Part shown: piece after piece, positions 43,636 through 53,000 of the stretch | How positions within the stretch are numbered: position 1 is the stretch's first letter | Layout of the letters: each line of letters begins with the position of its first letter | Assembly (NCBI RefSeq): GCF_003254155.1 | Contig: NZ_QKZI01000006.1 | Location: forward strand, 1 to 64,000 | DNA: 64,000 nucleotides | DNA from: Psychrobacillus insolitus | Lineage (GTDB): Bacteria; Bacillota; Bacilli; Bacillales_A; Planococcaceae | Direction: 5' to 3' | Program-made: the position numbers and the translations under genes | The notes under the pieces: model-generated | Told to the model about the DNA's origin: nothing | Seen by the model: the letters and a program-made list of their open reading frames with translations, nothing else | Databases searched by the model: none

Positions 43636-43672
43636 AAGGTTGTAGTTATCCCCTAAGAACAACTACAACCTT
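43636..43672. promoter_or_regulatory. Perfect hairpin between rplK and rplA
   Basis: AAGGTTGTAGTT (43636-43647) and AACTACAACCTT (43661-43672) form a 12-bp perfect stem with a 13-nt loop and no T-tract. It is possibly an L1 autoregulatory or RNA processing site. The role is inferred from position only. Confidence 0.55.
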
Positions 43673-43712
43673 CCAAAAACAAATGCATCATATGAATGAT
43701 GCACATTAATTA

Positions 43713-44138
43713 TTAGTCTTCGATTGTGATACCCATGCTGCGTGCAGTACCTTCAACCATCAACATAGCTGCTTCAACAGACGCTGCATTTAAATCTGGC
43801 ATTTTTTGTTCTGCGATTTCGCGAACTTTTTCACGTTTTACCGTTGCCACTTTTACGCGGTTTGGTTCACCTGATCCAGATTGAATACCAGCTGCTACTT
43901 TAAGTAACACTGCTGCCGGGGGAGTTTTTGTAATGAAAGTAAAAGAACGATCTTCAAATACAGAAATTTCAACCGGAATGATTAGACCTGCTTGATCTGC
44001 AGTACGTGCGTTGAACTCCTTACAGAATCCCATGATATTAACACCCGCTTGTCCTAATGCAGGACCAACCGGCGGCGCTGGGTTTGCTTTACCAGCAGGA
44101 ATTTGTAATTTAACAACTTTAATCACTTTTTTAGCCAC
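43713..44138 (-). CDS. rplK: 50S ribosomal protein L11
   Basis: 141 aa, the standard length. The N-terminal thiostrepton-binding segment [19 protein letters not shown] keeps both conserved Pro residues. A longer frame to 44189 exists, but GTG at 44138 follows AAGGAGGTGTGTCTC and gives (M)[12 protein letters not shown]. It is the first gene of the rplK-rplA operon. Confidence 0.98.
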   Translation of the reverse strand: MAKKVIKVVKLQIPAGKANPAPPVGPALGQAGVNIMGFCKEFNARTADQAGLIIPVEISVFEDRSFTFITKTPPAAVLLKVAAGIQSGSGEPNRVKVATVKREKVREIAEQKMPDLNAASVEAAMLMVEGTARSMGITIED

Positions 44139-44266
44139 GAGACACACCTCCTTAAGTCCGTGATGTGGTAATTGGGTTGCCCCTCCCACTCAAATATCTG
44201 TCTCTCAGCTCTGCGCTGATAACATTAGAAAATTAATACAGACATATTTTCAGTCTGACCTTAGAA

Positions 44267-44295
44267 ATAATACCACTTTTTCATTTTTTTCGCAA
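44267..44295 (-). promoter_or_regulatory. rplKA promoter
   Basis: TTGCGA (44290-44295), 17 bp, TATTAT (44267-44272) on the minus strand, just after nusG. Confidence 0.7.
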
Positions 44296-44307
44296 GTGGT
44301 AAAAAAA

Positions 44308-44841
44308 TTATATTTTTGCTACTTGATCAAAATCTAGTTCCATATTTGTTTCTCTACCAAACATATCTACAGAAACCGTTACTTTACCTTTATCAAATTC
44401 AATCGTTTCTACTTTACCATGGAAGTTCGCAAACGGCCCTTCTAGAACCTCTACCATTTCTCCGACAGTGAAGTCTACTTCTACTCTACGCTCATTCATA
44501 CCCATTTGTTTCAACATTGACTGAACTTCTTCTGGTGGTAAAGATGTTGGTTTTGTTCCTCCACCTGAAGAACCAAGAAACCCAGTTACACCCGGTGTAT
44601 TACGAACAACATACCAAGCGTCATCTGTCATAATAAGCTCTACAAACACGTATCCAGGAAAAGTTTTTCTCAAAACGACCCGTTTTTTTCCATCTTTAAA
44701 ATCTGTTTCTTCTTGTTCAGGGATAAAAACTCGGAAAATTTTATCATTCATTCCCATTGTTTCAACACGTTTTTCTAAATTTGCTTTTACTTTGTTTTCA
44801 TACCCAGAATACGTATGAACTACATACCAATTTTTCTCCAT
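44308..44841 (-). CDS. nusG: Transcription termination/antitermination protein NusG
   Basis: 177 aa. The NGN domain starts NWYVVHTYSGYENKVKANLEKR and contains FPGYVFVELIM. The C-terminal KOW domain has EMVEVLEGPFANFHGKVE. It links RNA polymerase pausing with ribosomes and Rho. It lies 104 bp after secE; the gap contains a terminator-like hairpin. Confidence 0.98.
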   Translation of the reverse strand: MEKNWYVVHTYSGYENKVKANLEKRVETMGMNDKIFRVFIPEQEETDFKDGKKRVVLRKTFPGYVFVELIMTDDAWYVVRNTPGVTGFLGSSGGGTKPTSLPPEEVQSMLKQMGMNERRVEVDFTVGEMVEVLEGPFANFHGKVETIEFDKGKVTVSVDMFGRETNMELDFDQVAKI

Positions 44842-44883
44842 AGTTACAGGACTAGTCGTCCTTCCCCCCTTTTCTCAGACAAA

Positions 44884-44915
44884 TAAAAAAACCCGTTCAC
44901 TAACTTAGACGGGCT
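44884..44915 (-). terminator. Terminator-like hairpin between secE and nusG
   Basis: On the minus strand CCCGT...ACGGG (12-nt loop with inner CTAA/TTAG) is followed by TTTTTTT. The stem is short, so partial termination is more likely than complete termination. Confidence 0.55.
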
Positions 44916-44945
44916 ATTTTCCAATAAATATTATCATATCGCATT

Positions 44946-45131
44946 TTATAATTCTAAATACCAACGGAATAATCCTGAAATCCCCAAATCCACTATAGCG
45001 AAAAATATAGCCATTACAATAACTGTAGATAACACTACAACAGTATATTTTGTAAGTTCTTTTCTTTTAGGCCAGCTTACTTTTCTCATTTCAGACATTA
45101 CATTTTTAAAAAATCCACCAATATTAGCCAT
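44946..45131 (-). CDS. secE: Preprotein translocase subunit SecE
   Basis: 61 aa with one membrane helix: the conserved MSEMRKVSWPKRKELTKYT amphipathic segment, then VVVLSTVIVMAIFFAIVDLGI. It is part of SecYEG. A frame runs back to 45206 through the end of rpmGB, but ATG at 45131 (MANIGGFFKNV) is preceded by TGGAGG about 10 nt upstream and gives the normal size. Confidence 0.96.
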   Translation of the reverse strand: MANIGGFFKNVMSEMRKVSWPKRKELTKYTVVVLSTVIVMAIFFAIVDLGISGLFRWYLEL

Positions 45132-45174
45132 TGTAGCTAAACCTCCACAGGGAAAATCTATCTTATTTGCATAC

Positions 45175-45324
45175 TCAAAGTGTTTGTTTGTGAAGCGTAT
45201 GTGCATTGCAATGCGTACAATACTTTTTTCGTTCTATACGAATTGTTGCACTATCTTTTGATGCCGGGATCGTATAATTCCTATTACCACATTGTTCACA
45301 ACTCAAGACAATTTTCTTTGTCAT
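45175..45324 (-). CDS. rpmGB: 50S ribosomal protein L33, zinc form
   Basis: 49 aa, read directly from the sequence: MTKKIVLSCEQCGNRNY at the start and KKYCTHCNAHTLHKQTL at the end. Two CxxC pairs (CEQC, CTHC) make it the zinc-binding C+ paralogue. It sits directly upstream of secE and downstream of sigH, as in B. subtilis. The start ATG at 45324 follows AAAGGTGATAAA. Confidence 0.96.
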   Translation of the reverse strand: MTKKIVLSCEQCGNRNYTIPASKDSATIRIERKKYCTHCNAHTLHKQTL

Positions 45325-45358
45325 TTTATCACCTTTTTTTGCGTATAATTCTTTTTCA

Positions 45359-45387
45359 AGATTATCACCTTACAGAAACCATGTCAA
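45359..45387 (-). promoter_or_regulatory. rpmGB-secE-nusG promoter
   Basis: TTGACA (45382-45387), 17 bp, TAATCT (45359-45364) on the minus strand, just after the sigH stop. Confidence 0.75.
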
Positions 45388-45401
45388 CAAATTCCCAGTG
45401 C

Positions 45402-46046
45402 TTATGCATAATTACTACCAATCTCCATAAAACGTTCTAGTTTTCTTTTAACGCGCTGTAGTGCATTATCAATTGATTTTACATGTCGATTTAACTCTTC
45501 TGAGATTTCTTGATAAGATTGTCCATCCAAATATAAAGCAAGCACTTGTTGCTCTAATTCACTTAAAATCTCAGACATCTTACCTTCCATGTAATCGATA
45601 TCTTCTCTTTTAATGATTAATTCTTCTGGGTCATCTACTACCGAACCAGCGATCATATCCATAAGCGTACGATCTGATTCTTCATCGTAAATAGGCTTAT
45701 CAAGTGATATATAAGAATTCAGTGGAATATGCTTTTGCCGAGTTGCTGTTTTAATCGCCGTGATAATTTGTCGAGTAATACATAACTCTGCAAATGCCCG
45801 AAAAGAAGAAAGTTTTTCCCCACGAAAATCCCGAACCGCTTTATATAAACCAATCATTCCTTCTTGAAGAATATCTTCTTTATCCGCCCCGATTAAAAAG
45901 TATGATCTACCTTTCATCCGAACGAATGAGCGATACTTCGTAATCAAAAAATCAAGTGCTTCAGTGTTTCCCTGATGAACCATTTCTACAAGCTCTTCAT
46001 CTTGTAAACTACTCAATTTTTGTAGATTATGTTCCGTCTTTTCCAA
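45402..46046 (-). CDS. sigH: RNA polymerase sigma factor SigH (early sporulation)
   Basis: 214 aa sigma-70 family protein. Region 2 is well conserved (RSYFLIGADKEDILQEGMIGLYKAVRDF, here given as SYFLIGADKEDILQEGMI), as is ITRQIITAIKTATRQKHIPL; region 4 has the HTH SYQEISEELNRHVKSIDNAL. It directs entry into sporulation and competence genes. GTG at 46055 would be an upstream start but overlaps the site GAGGTGA. TTG at 46046, 5 nt after that site, is preferred. Confidence 0.96.
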   Translation of the reverse strand: MEKTEHNLQKLSSLQDEELVEMVHQGNTEALDFLITKYRSFVRMKGRSYFLIGADKEDILQEGMIGLYKAVRDFRGEKLSSFRAFAELCITRQIITAIKTATRQKHIPLNSYISLDKPIYDEESDRTLMDMIAGSVVDDPEELIIKREDIDYMEGKMSEILSELEQQVLALYLDGQSYQEISEELNRHVKSIDNALQRVKRKLERFMEIGSNYA

Positions 46047-46082
46047 TGAAGTCACCTCGACAGTCTACGAACAGTTAATGTC

Positions 46083-46112
46083 AGTATACAGGAAGCAAAT
46101 TTACAGCGTCAA
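46083..46112 (-). promoter_or_regulatory. sigH promoter
   Basis: TTGACG (46107-46112), 18 bp, TATACT (46083-46088) on the minus strand, between rae1 and sigH. Confidence 0.7.
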
Positions 46113-46116
46113 TCAA

Positions 46117-46626
46117 TCATTTCATTCCCCTGCGCCATTTTTCGAAAATTTCGGCAACTTCAGCAGATAAAGGTAGTTCTGAATTGGGTTTATTTCCCTG
46201 GATACGCTTCACTTTCTTTGTAATATTTCGGGAAATATCTTCCACTTCAATTTCAAGTTCTCTTGCAGATTTCCTTAAAGCCCCTTGTCCAAATATCACT
46301 CGTTGCTCCGTCAAATCTGAAGTAGCTACATAAATTTCAACTTTACGACCACTAAGTTCTTGTGTTAGTTTTTCTATTCTTTCATCTGCAATCTCATTTT
46401 TTCTTGTATAAATTACTTCCACATCATATTTCTTTTGCTTACTTTCAATACCTGGAACTAAGTGTGCATCAAAAATGACAATTACTCGAATACCTGTAAA
46501 AGCTTTATACTCTGCCATTAGTTCAATCAATCGGTCTCTTGCATCTACTAATTTATCTTCTTTAAGCTTTCTTAACTCAACCCATGCGCCAATGATGTTA
46601 TAACCATCGACAAGAAGAATTTGCAT
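46117..46626 (-). CDS. rae1: Ribosome-associated endoribonuclease Rae1 (YacP), NYN domain
   Basis: 169 aa NYN/PIN-like nuclease. The N-terminal strand MQILLVDGYNIIGAW has acidic Asp7, and later strands are IVIFDAH and EIYVATSDLTEQ. In B. subtilis Rae1 cuts mRNA in the ribosomal A site. It lies 4 bp after rlmB in the cysE-cysS-mrnC-rlmB-rae1 series. Confidence 0.93.
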   Translation of the reverse strand: MQILLVDGYNIIGAWVELRKLKEDKLVDARDRLIELMAEYKAFTGIRVIVIFDAHLVPGIESKQKKYDVEVIYTRKNEIADERIEKLTQELSGRKVEIYVATSDLTEQRVIFGQGALRKSARELEIEVEDISRNITKKVKRIQGNKPNSELPLSAEVAEIFEKWRRGMK

Positions 46627-46630
46627 CGTC

Positions 46631-47395
46631 TTATCCTTTTAAGGGACGTCTTACGCGCAACACTTCATAGAGAAGTATCGCCGTAGCAACGGACGCATTC
46701 AAACTCGTTACATGACCGACCATTGGCAAATGGTAAAGAAAGTCACACTTTTCTTTTAATAGTCGACTCATTCCTTTTCCTTCACTACCAATAATAAGCG
46801 CTAAAGGAAGGGTTGCATCCATATTCCGATAATCCGTTGATTTGGAAGCGTCTGTCCCTGCAATCCATACACCACGTTCTTTTAACTCATCTACCGTTTG
46901 GGCCAAATTGGTAGCACGATATACCGGTATATGCTCAATCGCACCAGTAGATGCTTTTGCAACAACGGCAGTTAACCCTACCGCTCGTCTTTTTGGAATG
47001 ATAATACCGTGTGCACCTACAGCGTCAGCAGTTCTCATAATAGAACCAAGATTATGCGGATCTTCAATTTCATCTAAAATAATAAAAAGAGGATCTTCTT
47101 GTTTACTAGCTGCTAGGTTGAACAAATCATCTAACTCTGCATAACGATAAGCCGCAACAGAAGCAACAATTCCTTGATGATTCGCGTCAGTCAGTCCATC
47201 TAATTTCTTTTTAGGGACAAATTGAACAATGATACCTGCTTCTTTTGCCAACTGAATTATTTCAGAAACTCCTGTTTTTTGCACACCTTCTGCAATCCAC
47301 ACTTTATTCATATCTCTCCCCGAACGGAGTGCTTCTACGACCGGGTTTTTCCCTGCTATAATTTCTCCTGTTTGTTCTGGTTGGTCTGTTGTCAT
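46631..47395 (-). CDS. rlmB: 23S rRNA (guanosine-2'-O-)methyltransferase RlmB-like SPOUT enzyme
   Basis: 254 aa TrmH-family protein. The N-terminal substrate-binding domain includes [15 protein letters not shown]. The knotted SPOUT domain has [26 protein letters not shown], cut here to [20 protein letters not shown], plus [15 protein letters not shown] and [14 protein letters not shown]. It methylates ribose in 23S rRNA (E. coli G2251). The start overlaps the mrnC stop by 4 nt. Confidence 0.94.
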   Translation of the reverse strand: MTTDQPEQTGEIIAGKNPVVEALRSGRDMNKVWIAEGVQKTGVSEIIQLAKEAGIIVQFVPKKKLDGLTDANHQGIVASVAAYRYAELDDLFNLAASKQEDPLFIILDEIEDPHNLGSIMRTADAVGAHGIIIPKRRAVGLTAVVAKASTGAIEHIPVYRATNLAQTVDELKERGVWIAGTDASKSTDYRNMDATLPLALIIGSEGKGMSRLLKEKCDFLYHLPMVGHVTSLNASVATAILLYEVLRVRRPLKG

Positions 47396-47814
47396 TTCTT
47401 GCTCTCCCCTTTCTGCTTATCAATAAATTCTAATGAAAATTGAAGTACTTCATGTAAACGCTCTGTTTGCTCACTTAAATACAAACTCCCAATAACCGCT
47501 TCAAATGCAGTACTATAATGATATGTTTGGACATCGGTATTTTTAGGCACCGTACCTGATTTAGCATTTCTACCTCTTCTTAACTCGGCTTCCTCTTCTG
47601 CTGTGAGAAAACCAGTGTTTAACATTTCTCGAACAATTGTTGCTTGTGCTTTAGCAGAGACGTACTTAGTTGCTTCTTTATGCAAAATGTTTGGTCTCAC
47701 TCGACCAGATTTTATAAGATGTTCTCTTACAAATTGTTCGAGTACAGCATCGCCCATATACGCTAGGGCTAGTGAGTTTAATTGTTTTACATCTGATAAT
47801 TTAAATTTTTCCAC
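47392..47814 (-). CDS. mrnC: Mini-ribonuclease III
   Basis: 140 aa: a single RNase III catalytic domain without a dsRNA-binding domain. The catalytic block is [19 protein letters not shown] with Asp22, and a later acidic site is [13 protein letters not shown]. It matures 23S rRNA ends in Bacillus. It lies 4 bp after cysS. Confidence 0.94.
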   Translation of the reverse strand: MEKFKLSDVKQLNSLALAYMGDAVLEQFVREHLIKSGRVRPNILHKEATKYVSAKAQATIVREMLNTGFLTAEEEAELRRGRNAKSGTVPKNTDVQTYHYSTAFEAVIGSLYLSEQTERLHEVLQFSLEFIDKQKGESKK

Positions 47815-47818
47815 AAGC

Positions 47819-49219
47819 TTATCCTCTTTTCCAACGAATACCTTGTGCGGTATCTTCTAAAATAATATTCATTTCTTTCAATTGATCTCTTATTTCATCT
47901 GCACGTGCAAAGTTTCGATCTTTTCGAGCTTTGTTACGCTCTTCAATTAATGCATCAATTTCTTCGTCTAGCACTTCTTTTTCTACTCGTAAAGAAAGCC
48001 CTAATACTCCAGTAAGTTCATCAAATATCGCGATGAATTGTTTCAATACTTTTGCAGAAGTTTGTTTTTCCAATAAATACGTATTCGCCACTTTGGCAAG
48101 CTCGAAAACTGCCGCAATACCGTTTGCTGTATTAAAGTCATCATCCATTGCAATAATGAATTGTTCTTTTACTTCTTCTATTTTGTGAAGCCAAATATCA
48201 TCATGATCTCCTAAATCTGCAGTTGCATCTAAACGATGTAATACATTTGCATAAGCTGTACGAATACGATCAAGTCCTGCTTCTGCTTGCTCTAATAATT
48301 CCTGCGAGTAATTAATCGGATGACGATAGTGCACTCCAAGCATGAATATGCGCAACACTTGCGGATCAATTTGTTTGCGGATATCATTTACTAGTACAAA
48401 GTTCCCTAATGATTTCGACATTTTTTCGTTATCAATATTAATATACCCATTATGCATCCAATATCTCGCAAATGTTTTACCAGTTCTAGCTTCTGACTGA
48501 GCAATTTCGTTTTCATGATGAGGGAATGTTAAATCTTGCCCTCCAGCATGTATATCAATTGTATCCCCTAGTATTTCACGAGCCATTACAGAACATTCAA
48601 TATGCCATCCCGGACGGCCTTGGCCCCATGGACTTTCCCAGAAAATTTCACCAGGTTTTGCTGCTTTCCAAAGAGCAAAGTCTAGTTCATCTTCTTTCTT
48701 TTCACCTGTCTGGATTCGTGCGCCAACTTTTAAATCATCTACTGATTGGTGAGATAGCTTTCCGTAACCATCGAACTTTCTCGTACGGTAATACATATCT
48801 CCTTGCGATTCATAGGCATATCCTTTTTCTTCTAACACTTTTATAAAATCAATTATTTCTATCATGTGATCAGTTACACGAGGGTGAGCGTCTGCTCTGC
48901 TGCACCCCAGCGCTTCAACATCCGCAAAGTAAGCTTGGATAAAACGCTCTGTTAATTCCGAAACATCTTCTCCTAGCTTATTTGCCGCATTAATAATTTT
49001 GTCATCTACGTCAGTAAAGTTCGATACGTAAGTCACTTCATATCCACGGTATTGAAAATACTTTCGAACTGTATCATATACAATAACAGGTCGAGCATTC
49101 CCTATATGAATATAATTATAGACAGTAGGACCACATACATACATTTTGACCTTTCCTTCTTCCATTGGAACAAAAGGTTCTTTTTCACGCGATAATGAAT
49201 TAAATATTTGAATCGCCAT
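47819..49219 (-). CDS. cysS: Cysteinyl-tRNA synthetase
   Basis: 466 aa class I synthetase with [16 protein letters not shown] (zinc Cys and HIGH-like HIGN), KMSKSLGN and the zinc ligands around [10 protein letters not shown]. The start overlaps the cysE stop by one base. It is co-transcribed with cysE under a Cys-specific T-box leader. Confidence 0.98.
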   Translation of the reverse strand: MAIQIFNSLSREKEPFVPMEEGKVKMYVCGPTVYNYIHIGNARPVIVYDTVRKYFQYRGYEVTYVSNFTDVDDKIINAANKLGEDVSELTERFIQAYFADVEALGCSRADAHPRVTDHMIEIIDFIKVLEEKGYAYESQGDMYYRTRKFDGYGKLSHQSVDDLKVGARIQTGEKKEDELDFALWKAAKPGEIFWESPWGQGRPGWHIECSVMAREILGDTIDIHAGGQDLTFPHHENEIAQSEARTGKTFARYWMHNGYINIDNEKMSKSLGNFVLVNDIRKQIDPQVLRIFMLGVHYRHPINYSQELLEQAEAGLDRIRTAYANVLHRLDATADLGDHDDIWLHKIEEVKEQFIIAMDDDFNTANGIAAVFELAKVANTYLLEKQTSAKVLKQFIAIFDELTGVLGLSLRVEKEVLDEEIDALIEERNKARKDRNFARADEIRDQLKEMNIILEDTAQGIRWKRG

Positions 49220-49887
49220 TACAGATTTCTCTCCTTTTTTAAATCTCTTGAAAGTTTTTGGATGTCTTCATTTAACTCTTCTATTCTTAACTCCATCTTT
49301 TTGCAACGATCCCCCACTGGATTCGGCAAATCTTGATGATCTAAATTTCGCTTCACTTTTTTACCATCTTGAATAACAACTATTCCCGGGATTCCTACTG
49401 CAGTTGAGTTCATCGGAACATCTTTTAACACAACAGAACCCGCTCCAATTTTGCTATTATCCCCAACAGTAATAGATCCTATTATTTTCGCACCTGTTGC
49501 CACAAGCACATTATTGCCTAACGTTGGATGTCTCTTTCCCTTTTCTTTGCCGGTCCCACCAAGCGTAACACCTTGATAAAGTGTGCAGTCATCACCTATT
49601 TCGCATGTTTGTCCAATTACAATTCCCATACCATGATCTATAAATAATCTGCGCCCAATTACGGCTCCTGGATGTATTTCAACACCTGTAAAAAACCTGC
49701 TAATTTGCGAGACGACACGGGCTAAGAAAAACCTGTTCTTTTTATATAAAGCATGCGCAATTCGATGATTCCAAATTGCGTGTAAACCCGAATAAGTTAG
49801 GACTACCTCTAAAGTACTTGTTGCTGCAGGATCTTGTTCAAAAACGACAGCAATATCTTCTTTCAAACGCTCAAACATTTTTTCCAT
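49219..49887 (-). CDS. cysE: Serine O-acetyltransferase
   Basis: 222 aa, the short form. It is a left-handed beta-helix acetyltransferase with hexapeptide repeats and catalytic region [20 protein letters not shown] (His-Asp-His). It makes O-acetylserine, the cysteine precursor. It is the first gene of the T-box-controlled cysE-cysS operon. ATG at 49887 follows AAAGGGGATGG. Confidence 0.97.
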   Translation of the reverse strand: MEKMFERLKEDIAVVFEQDPAATSTLEVVLTYSGLHAIWNHRIAHALYKKNRFFLARVVSQISRFFTGVEIHPGAVIGRRLFIDHGMGIVIGQTCEIGDDCTLYQGVTLGGTGKEKGKRHPTLGNNVLVATGAKIIGSITVGDNSKIGAGSVVLKDVPMNSTAVGIPGIVVIQDGKKVKRNLDHQDLPNPVGDRCKKMELRIEELNEDIQKLSRDLKKERNL

Positions 49888-49899
49888 CCCCTTTTACCA

Positions 49900-50160
49900 A
49901 AAAAATAAAAAGCGTCTCTGTCTATATATAAAATATAGACAGAGACACTATTAGGCGTGGTTCCACTCTGATTGAAAAGGCAATTATTACAACCTTTTCC
50001 TCTTTACATCTCTTAACGCAGATGAAGCGTCCAGCCTACTATATAGTTCGGCATGGCACTCTAAGGTGCATTTCAGTAACACATTGGTTCAGACCACTTA
50101 CAGCCGGTGATGGTCCTCTCTTGTTGAACATGCGTTACTTACTTATCCTCTTCTCGGTTT
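49900..50160 (-). ncRNA. T-box leader, cysteine (UGC) specifier
   Basis: On the minus strand the T-box sequence AGAGTGGAACCACGCC (49954-49969) is followed by a terminator with stem GTCTCTGTCTATAT/ATATAGACAGAGAC (49911-49947, approx.) and a T-rich tail. Upstream, the stem I region holds TGAAATGCACC, where UGC (50068-50070) is in the specifier position, a Cys codon. It controls cysE-cysS in response to uncharged tRNA-Cys, as in B. subtilis. It fills the 335-bp gap between gltX and cysE. Confidence 0.92.
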
Positions 50161-50222
50161 TCTGTTACTTCTATTTGAAATTTGTATTCTAATTTTCACA
50201 TCTAATAGCTAGAAAGTCAATC

Positions 50223-51686
50223 TTATTGTTTTGCGTATTTAGCAACGCGAGCAATAACTTTTTCTTTCCCTATTAAGCTAATTGCATCAGCTAATTCAGG
50301 ACCATGAGTTTGAGCAGTTGTTACGACACGAATTGGCATGAACAGGTTTTTACCTTTATGACCAGTTTCTTTTTGCACCGCTTTAATTGCAGCTTTTATG
50401 TCAGGTGCATCAAATGTTTCCAGTCCTTCTAATTGCACTTTAAATGCAGCCATAACTTCCGGTACTTGTTCTCCCGCTAAGACTTCTGCTGCTTCTTCAG
50501 TATATACAAGCTCGTGATCAAAGAATTGTGAAGCTATTTCAACAATCTCAGCCCCAAAACTCAGTTGATCATGATAAAGAGCGATTAGTTTTGTCGCCCA
50601 AGTATTCTCTTCTTCTGTCAATTCTGCAGGGAGAAGTTCCGCTTTTTGTAAATGAGGTAGCGCAAGTTCTACTACGTTCTCTAACGGCAGTTGTTTAATA
50701 TATTGATTGTTCGTCCAAGTTAGTTTTTGTTTATCAAACATAGACGGCGACTTAGATAAACGATTGACATCGAACATTTTAATGAATTCTTCTTTAGAAA
50801 AGATTTCATCTTCCCCTTCAGGAGACCATCCAAGTAAAGCAAAGAAATTAAACATCGCTTCAGGTAAGTACCCAAGGTCTTTATATTGTGAGATGAACTG
50901 AATAATTGACTCATCACGTTTTGACAATTTTTTACGGCTTTCATTAATAATTAGTGTCATATGGCCATACTCTGGATACTTCCATCCAAATACATCAAAT
51001 ACCATCAGTTGTTTAGGTGTATTAGATAAATGTTCTTCTCCGCGGAAGACATGTGAAATTTCCATAAAATGATCATCTAATACTACAGCATAATTATAAG
51101 TAGGGATGCCATTAGCTTTCACTAATACCCAATCTCCCACATCTACTGACTCAAATGATACCGTTCCACGAACTAAATCATCAAAAGCGTATGTTACGTT
51201 TTCTGGCACACGCATACGAATAGTGAATGATACACCTTCTGCTTCTTTAGCTTGTACTTCTTCAGCAGATAAATGACGGCATTTACCATTATACATTGGA
51301 GCGGCTACTCCTTTTTCTTTTTGCACTTCACGGTCTACTTCTAATTCTTCTGAAGTACAGAAACATTTATAAGCATGTCCTTTTTCGATCATTTCTTCTG
51401 CATGTTTTACATAGATATCTAGACGTTCCATTTGACGATACGGTGCGTAAGGTCCACCGATATCAACCGATTCATCGTAGTCTATACCTAACCATTTCAA
51501 GTTTTCTAACTGTGACAACTCGCCACCTTCGATATTACGTTCAATATCAGTGTCTTCGATTCGAACGATGAATTTCCCATTATGGTGACGTGCATATAAA
51601 TAGTTAAATAATGCTGTACGTGCTCCTCCAATATGCAATTGCCCTGTTGGACTTGGTGCGTAGCGTACGCGAACTTCTTGTGTCAT
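50223..51686 (-). CDS. gltX: Glutamyl-tRNA synthetase
   Basis: 487 aa class I synthetase. The HIGH region is [20 protein letters not shown] and the KMSKS-like motif is [10 protein letters not shown]. In most Firmicutes it also charges tRNA-Gln with Glu for amidation. A longer frame (to 51725) is open, but ATG at 51686 lies 7 nt after AGGAGG and begins [11 protein letters not shown]. Confidence 0.98.
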   Translation of the reverse strand: MTQEVRVRYAPSPTGQLHIGGARTALFNYLYARHHNGKFIVRIEDTDIERNIEGGELSQLENLKWLGIDYDESVDIGGPYAPYRQMERLDIYVKHAEEMIEKGHAYKCFCTSEELEVDREVQKEKGVAAPMYNGKCRHLSAEEVQAKEAEGVSFTIRMRVPENVTYAFDDLVRGTVSFESVDVGDWVLVKANGIPTYNYAVVLDDHFMEISHVFRGEEHLSNTPKQLMVFDVFGWKYPEYGHMTLIINESRKKLSKRDESIIQFISQYKDLGYLPEAMFNFFALLGWSPEGEDEIFSKEEFIKMFDVNRLSKSPSMFDKQKLTWTNNQYIKQLPLENVVELALPHLQKAELLPAELTEEENTWATKLIALYHDQLSFGAEIVEIASQFFDHELVYTEEAAEVLAGEQVPEVMAAFKVQLEGLETFDAPDIKAAIKAVQKETGHKGKNLFMPIRVVTTAQTHGPELADAISLIGKEKVIARVAKYAKQ

Positions 51687-51757
51687 TGTATATCCTCCTA
51701 GTTTTCGTGCGTATATAAACTCCATCTATTTTACCACTGCTAACCAGTTATTAAAAG

Positions 51758-52237
51758 TTAGTCTTTTTTGACAAGTAGAATAGTCGCCATTGAAGCAATT
51801 CCCTCTTCACGCCCAGTAAATCCAAGCTTTTCGGTCGTTGTTGCTTTTACATTTACTTGTGATGCATCAGCTTGCAATAACTCGGCAACACGTGCACGAA
51901 TTGTTTCGATATACGGTGCCATTTTTGGTTTTTGTGCAATAATTGTACAATCGATATTCCCCAATTTGTATCCACGCGCATCTACTAACTTCCAAATATG
52001 CTCTAGCAACTTTGCCGAATCCGCATCTTTAAAATCTGGATCTGTATCTGGAAAATGTCTCCCTATATCCCCTTCTCCAATTGCTCCAAGTGCGGCATCT
52101 GTAATTGTGTGTAACAATACATCTGCATCAGAATGACCGATTAAACCTCTTTCATGAGGTATTTCAATTCCTCCAATAATTAAAGGACGATTTTCTGCAA
52201 ATTCATGAACATCAAACCCTTGACCAACTCGTATCAT
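51758..52237 (-). CDS. ispF: 2-C-methyl-D-erythritol 2,4-cyclodiphosphate synthase
   Basis: 159 aa. The zinc ligands lie in GFDVHEF (Asp9, His11), with the [19 protein letters not shown] motif following. It is the MEP isoprenoid pathway step after IspD and IspE. The start ATG directly abuts the ispD stop. Confidence 0.98.
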   Translation of the reverse strand: MIRVGQGFDVHEFAENRPLIIGGIEIPHERGLIGHSDADVLLHTITDAALGAIGEGDIGRHFPDTDPDFKDADSAKLLEHIWKLVDARGYKLGNIDCTIIAQKPKMAPYIETIRARVAELLQADASQVNVKATTTEKLGFTGREEGIASMATILLVKKD

Positions 52238-52930
52238 TTATAATTCCTCCCGCTCACGATTTTTTAATATTACTTCTCCAAGCAGAAGATCTTCTTGCGT
52301 CGTCATTTTTACGTTGTCATACGTACTTTCGACAATGTGAACACACTTACCTAATCGTTCAACCAGCATCGATTCATCTGTCCCTACAAAGCTTTCCTCG
52401 TCTGCTAATCTTTCCGCTTCTTCCAATACATCGTACTGAAAAGCTTGTGGAGTTTGGATTATCCATAAACTCTCCCGATCAACTGTTTCTTGAATTATAC
52501 CATTATCCACCTTTTTCATCGTATCCTTTGCACGAACCGCTGCTATCGCTGCTCCTGACTGTTGTGCTTTTTCAACCAATTGATGAATAACACTCTGTTT
52601 AATAAAAGGACGAGCTGCATCATGAACTAAAACAATTCCTTTAGATGGCGAAACCTTCAGACAGGCATAAACACTATGTTGACGTTCGGTTCCGCCTTCT
52701 GTAATGGCAACCACTTTTGTAATTCCGTATTCAAAAATTAGTTGTTCAATAAATTCTTGTTCCTCTTTTTTTACGGCTAACACAATATGCTTGCACATCT
52801 GATCGTACTCAAATACACGTAATGTATGTATTAAAATGGATACATTGTTAAACTCTAGAAATAACTTATTTCTGTCTGCACCCATACGTTTTCCACTTCC
52901 TGCAGCAGGTAATAATACAGTATACCCCAT
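52238..52930 (-). CDS. ispD: 2-C-methyl-D-erythritol 4-phosphate cytidylyltransferase
   Basis: 230 aa nucleotidyltransferase with LPAAGSGKRMGADRNKLFLE, VLVHDAARPFI and the TPQAFQYD segment. It couples CTP to MEP in isoprenoid synthesis. It is followed directly by ispF. Confidence 0.98.
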   Translation of the reverse strand: MGYTVLLPAAGSGKRMGADRNKLFLEFNNVSILIHTLRVFEYDQMCKHIVLAVKKEEQEFIEQLIFEYGITKVVAITEGGTERQHSVYACLKVSPSKGIVLVHDAARPFIKQSVIHQLVEKAQQSGAAIAAVRAKDTMKKVDNGIIQETVDRESLWIIQTPQAFQYDVLEEAERLADEESFVGTDESMLVERLGKCVHIVESTYDNVKMTTQEDLLLGEVILKNREREEL

Positions 52931-52952
52931 TAATTATCCTCCTATTAAGCAT

Positions 52953-52995
52953 AGAAAAAGGGTGTTTACCTATTTAAATCTAGGTAACAACCCCG
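52953..52995 (-). terminator. yacL-ispD intergenic terminator
   Basis: On the minus strand GGGGTTGTTACCTA ... TAGGTAAACACCC is followed by TTTTTCT. It lies just downstream of yacL, so ispD may need its own promoter or read-through. Confidence 0.8.
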
Positions 52996-53000
52996 TTCTA

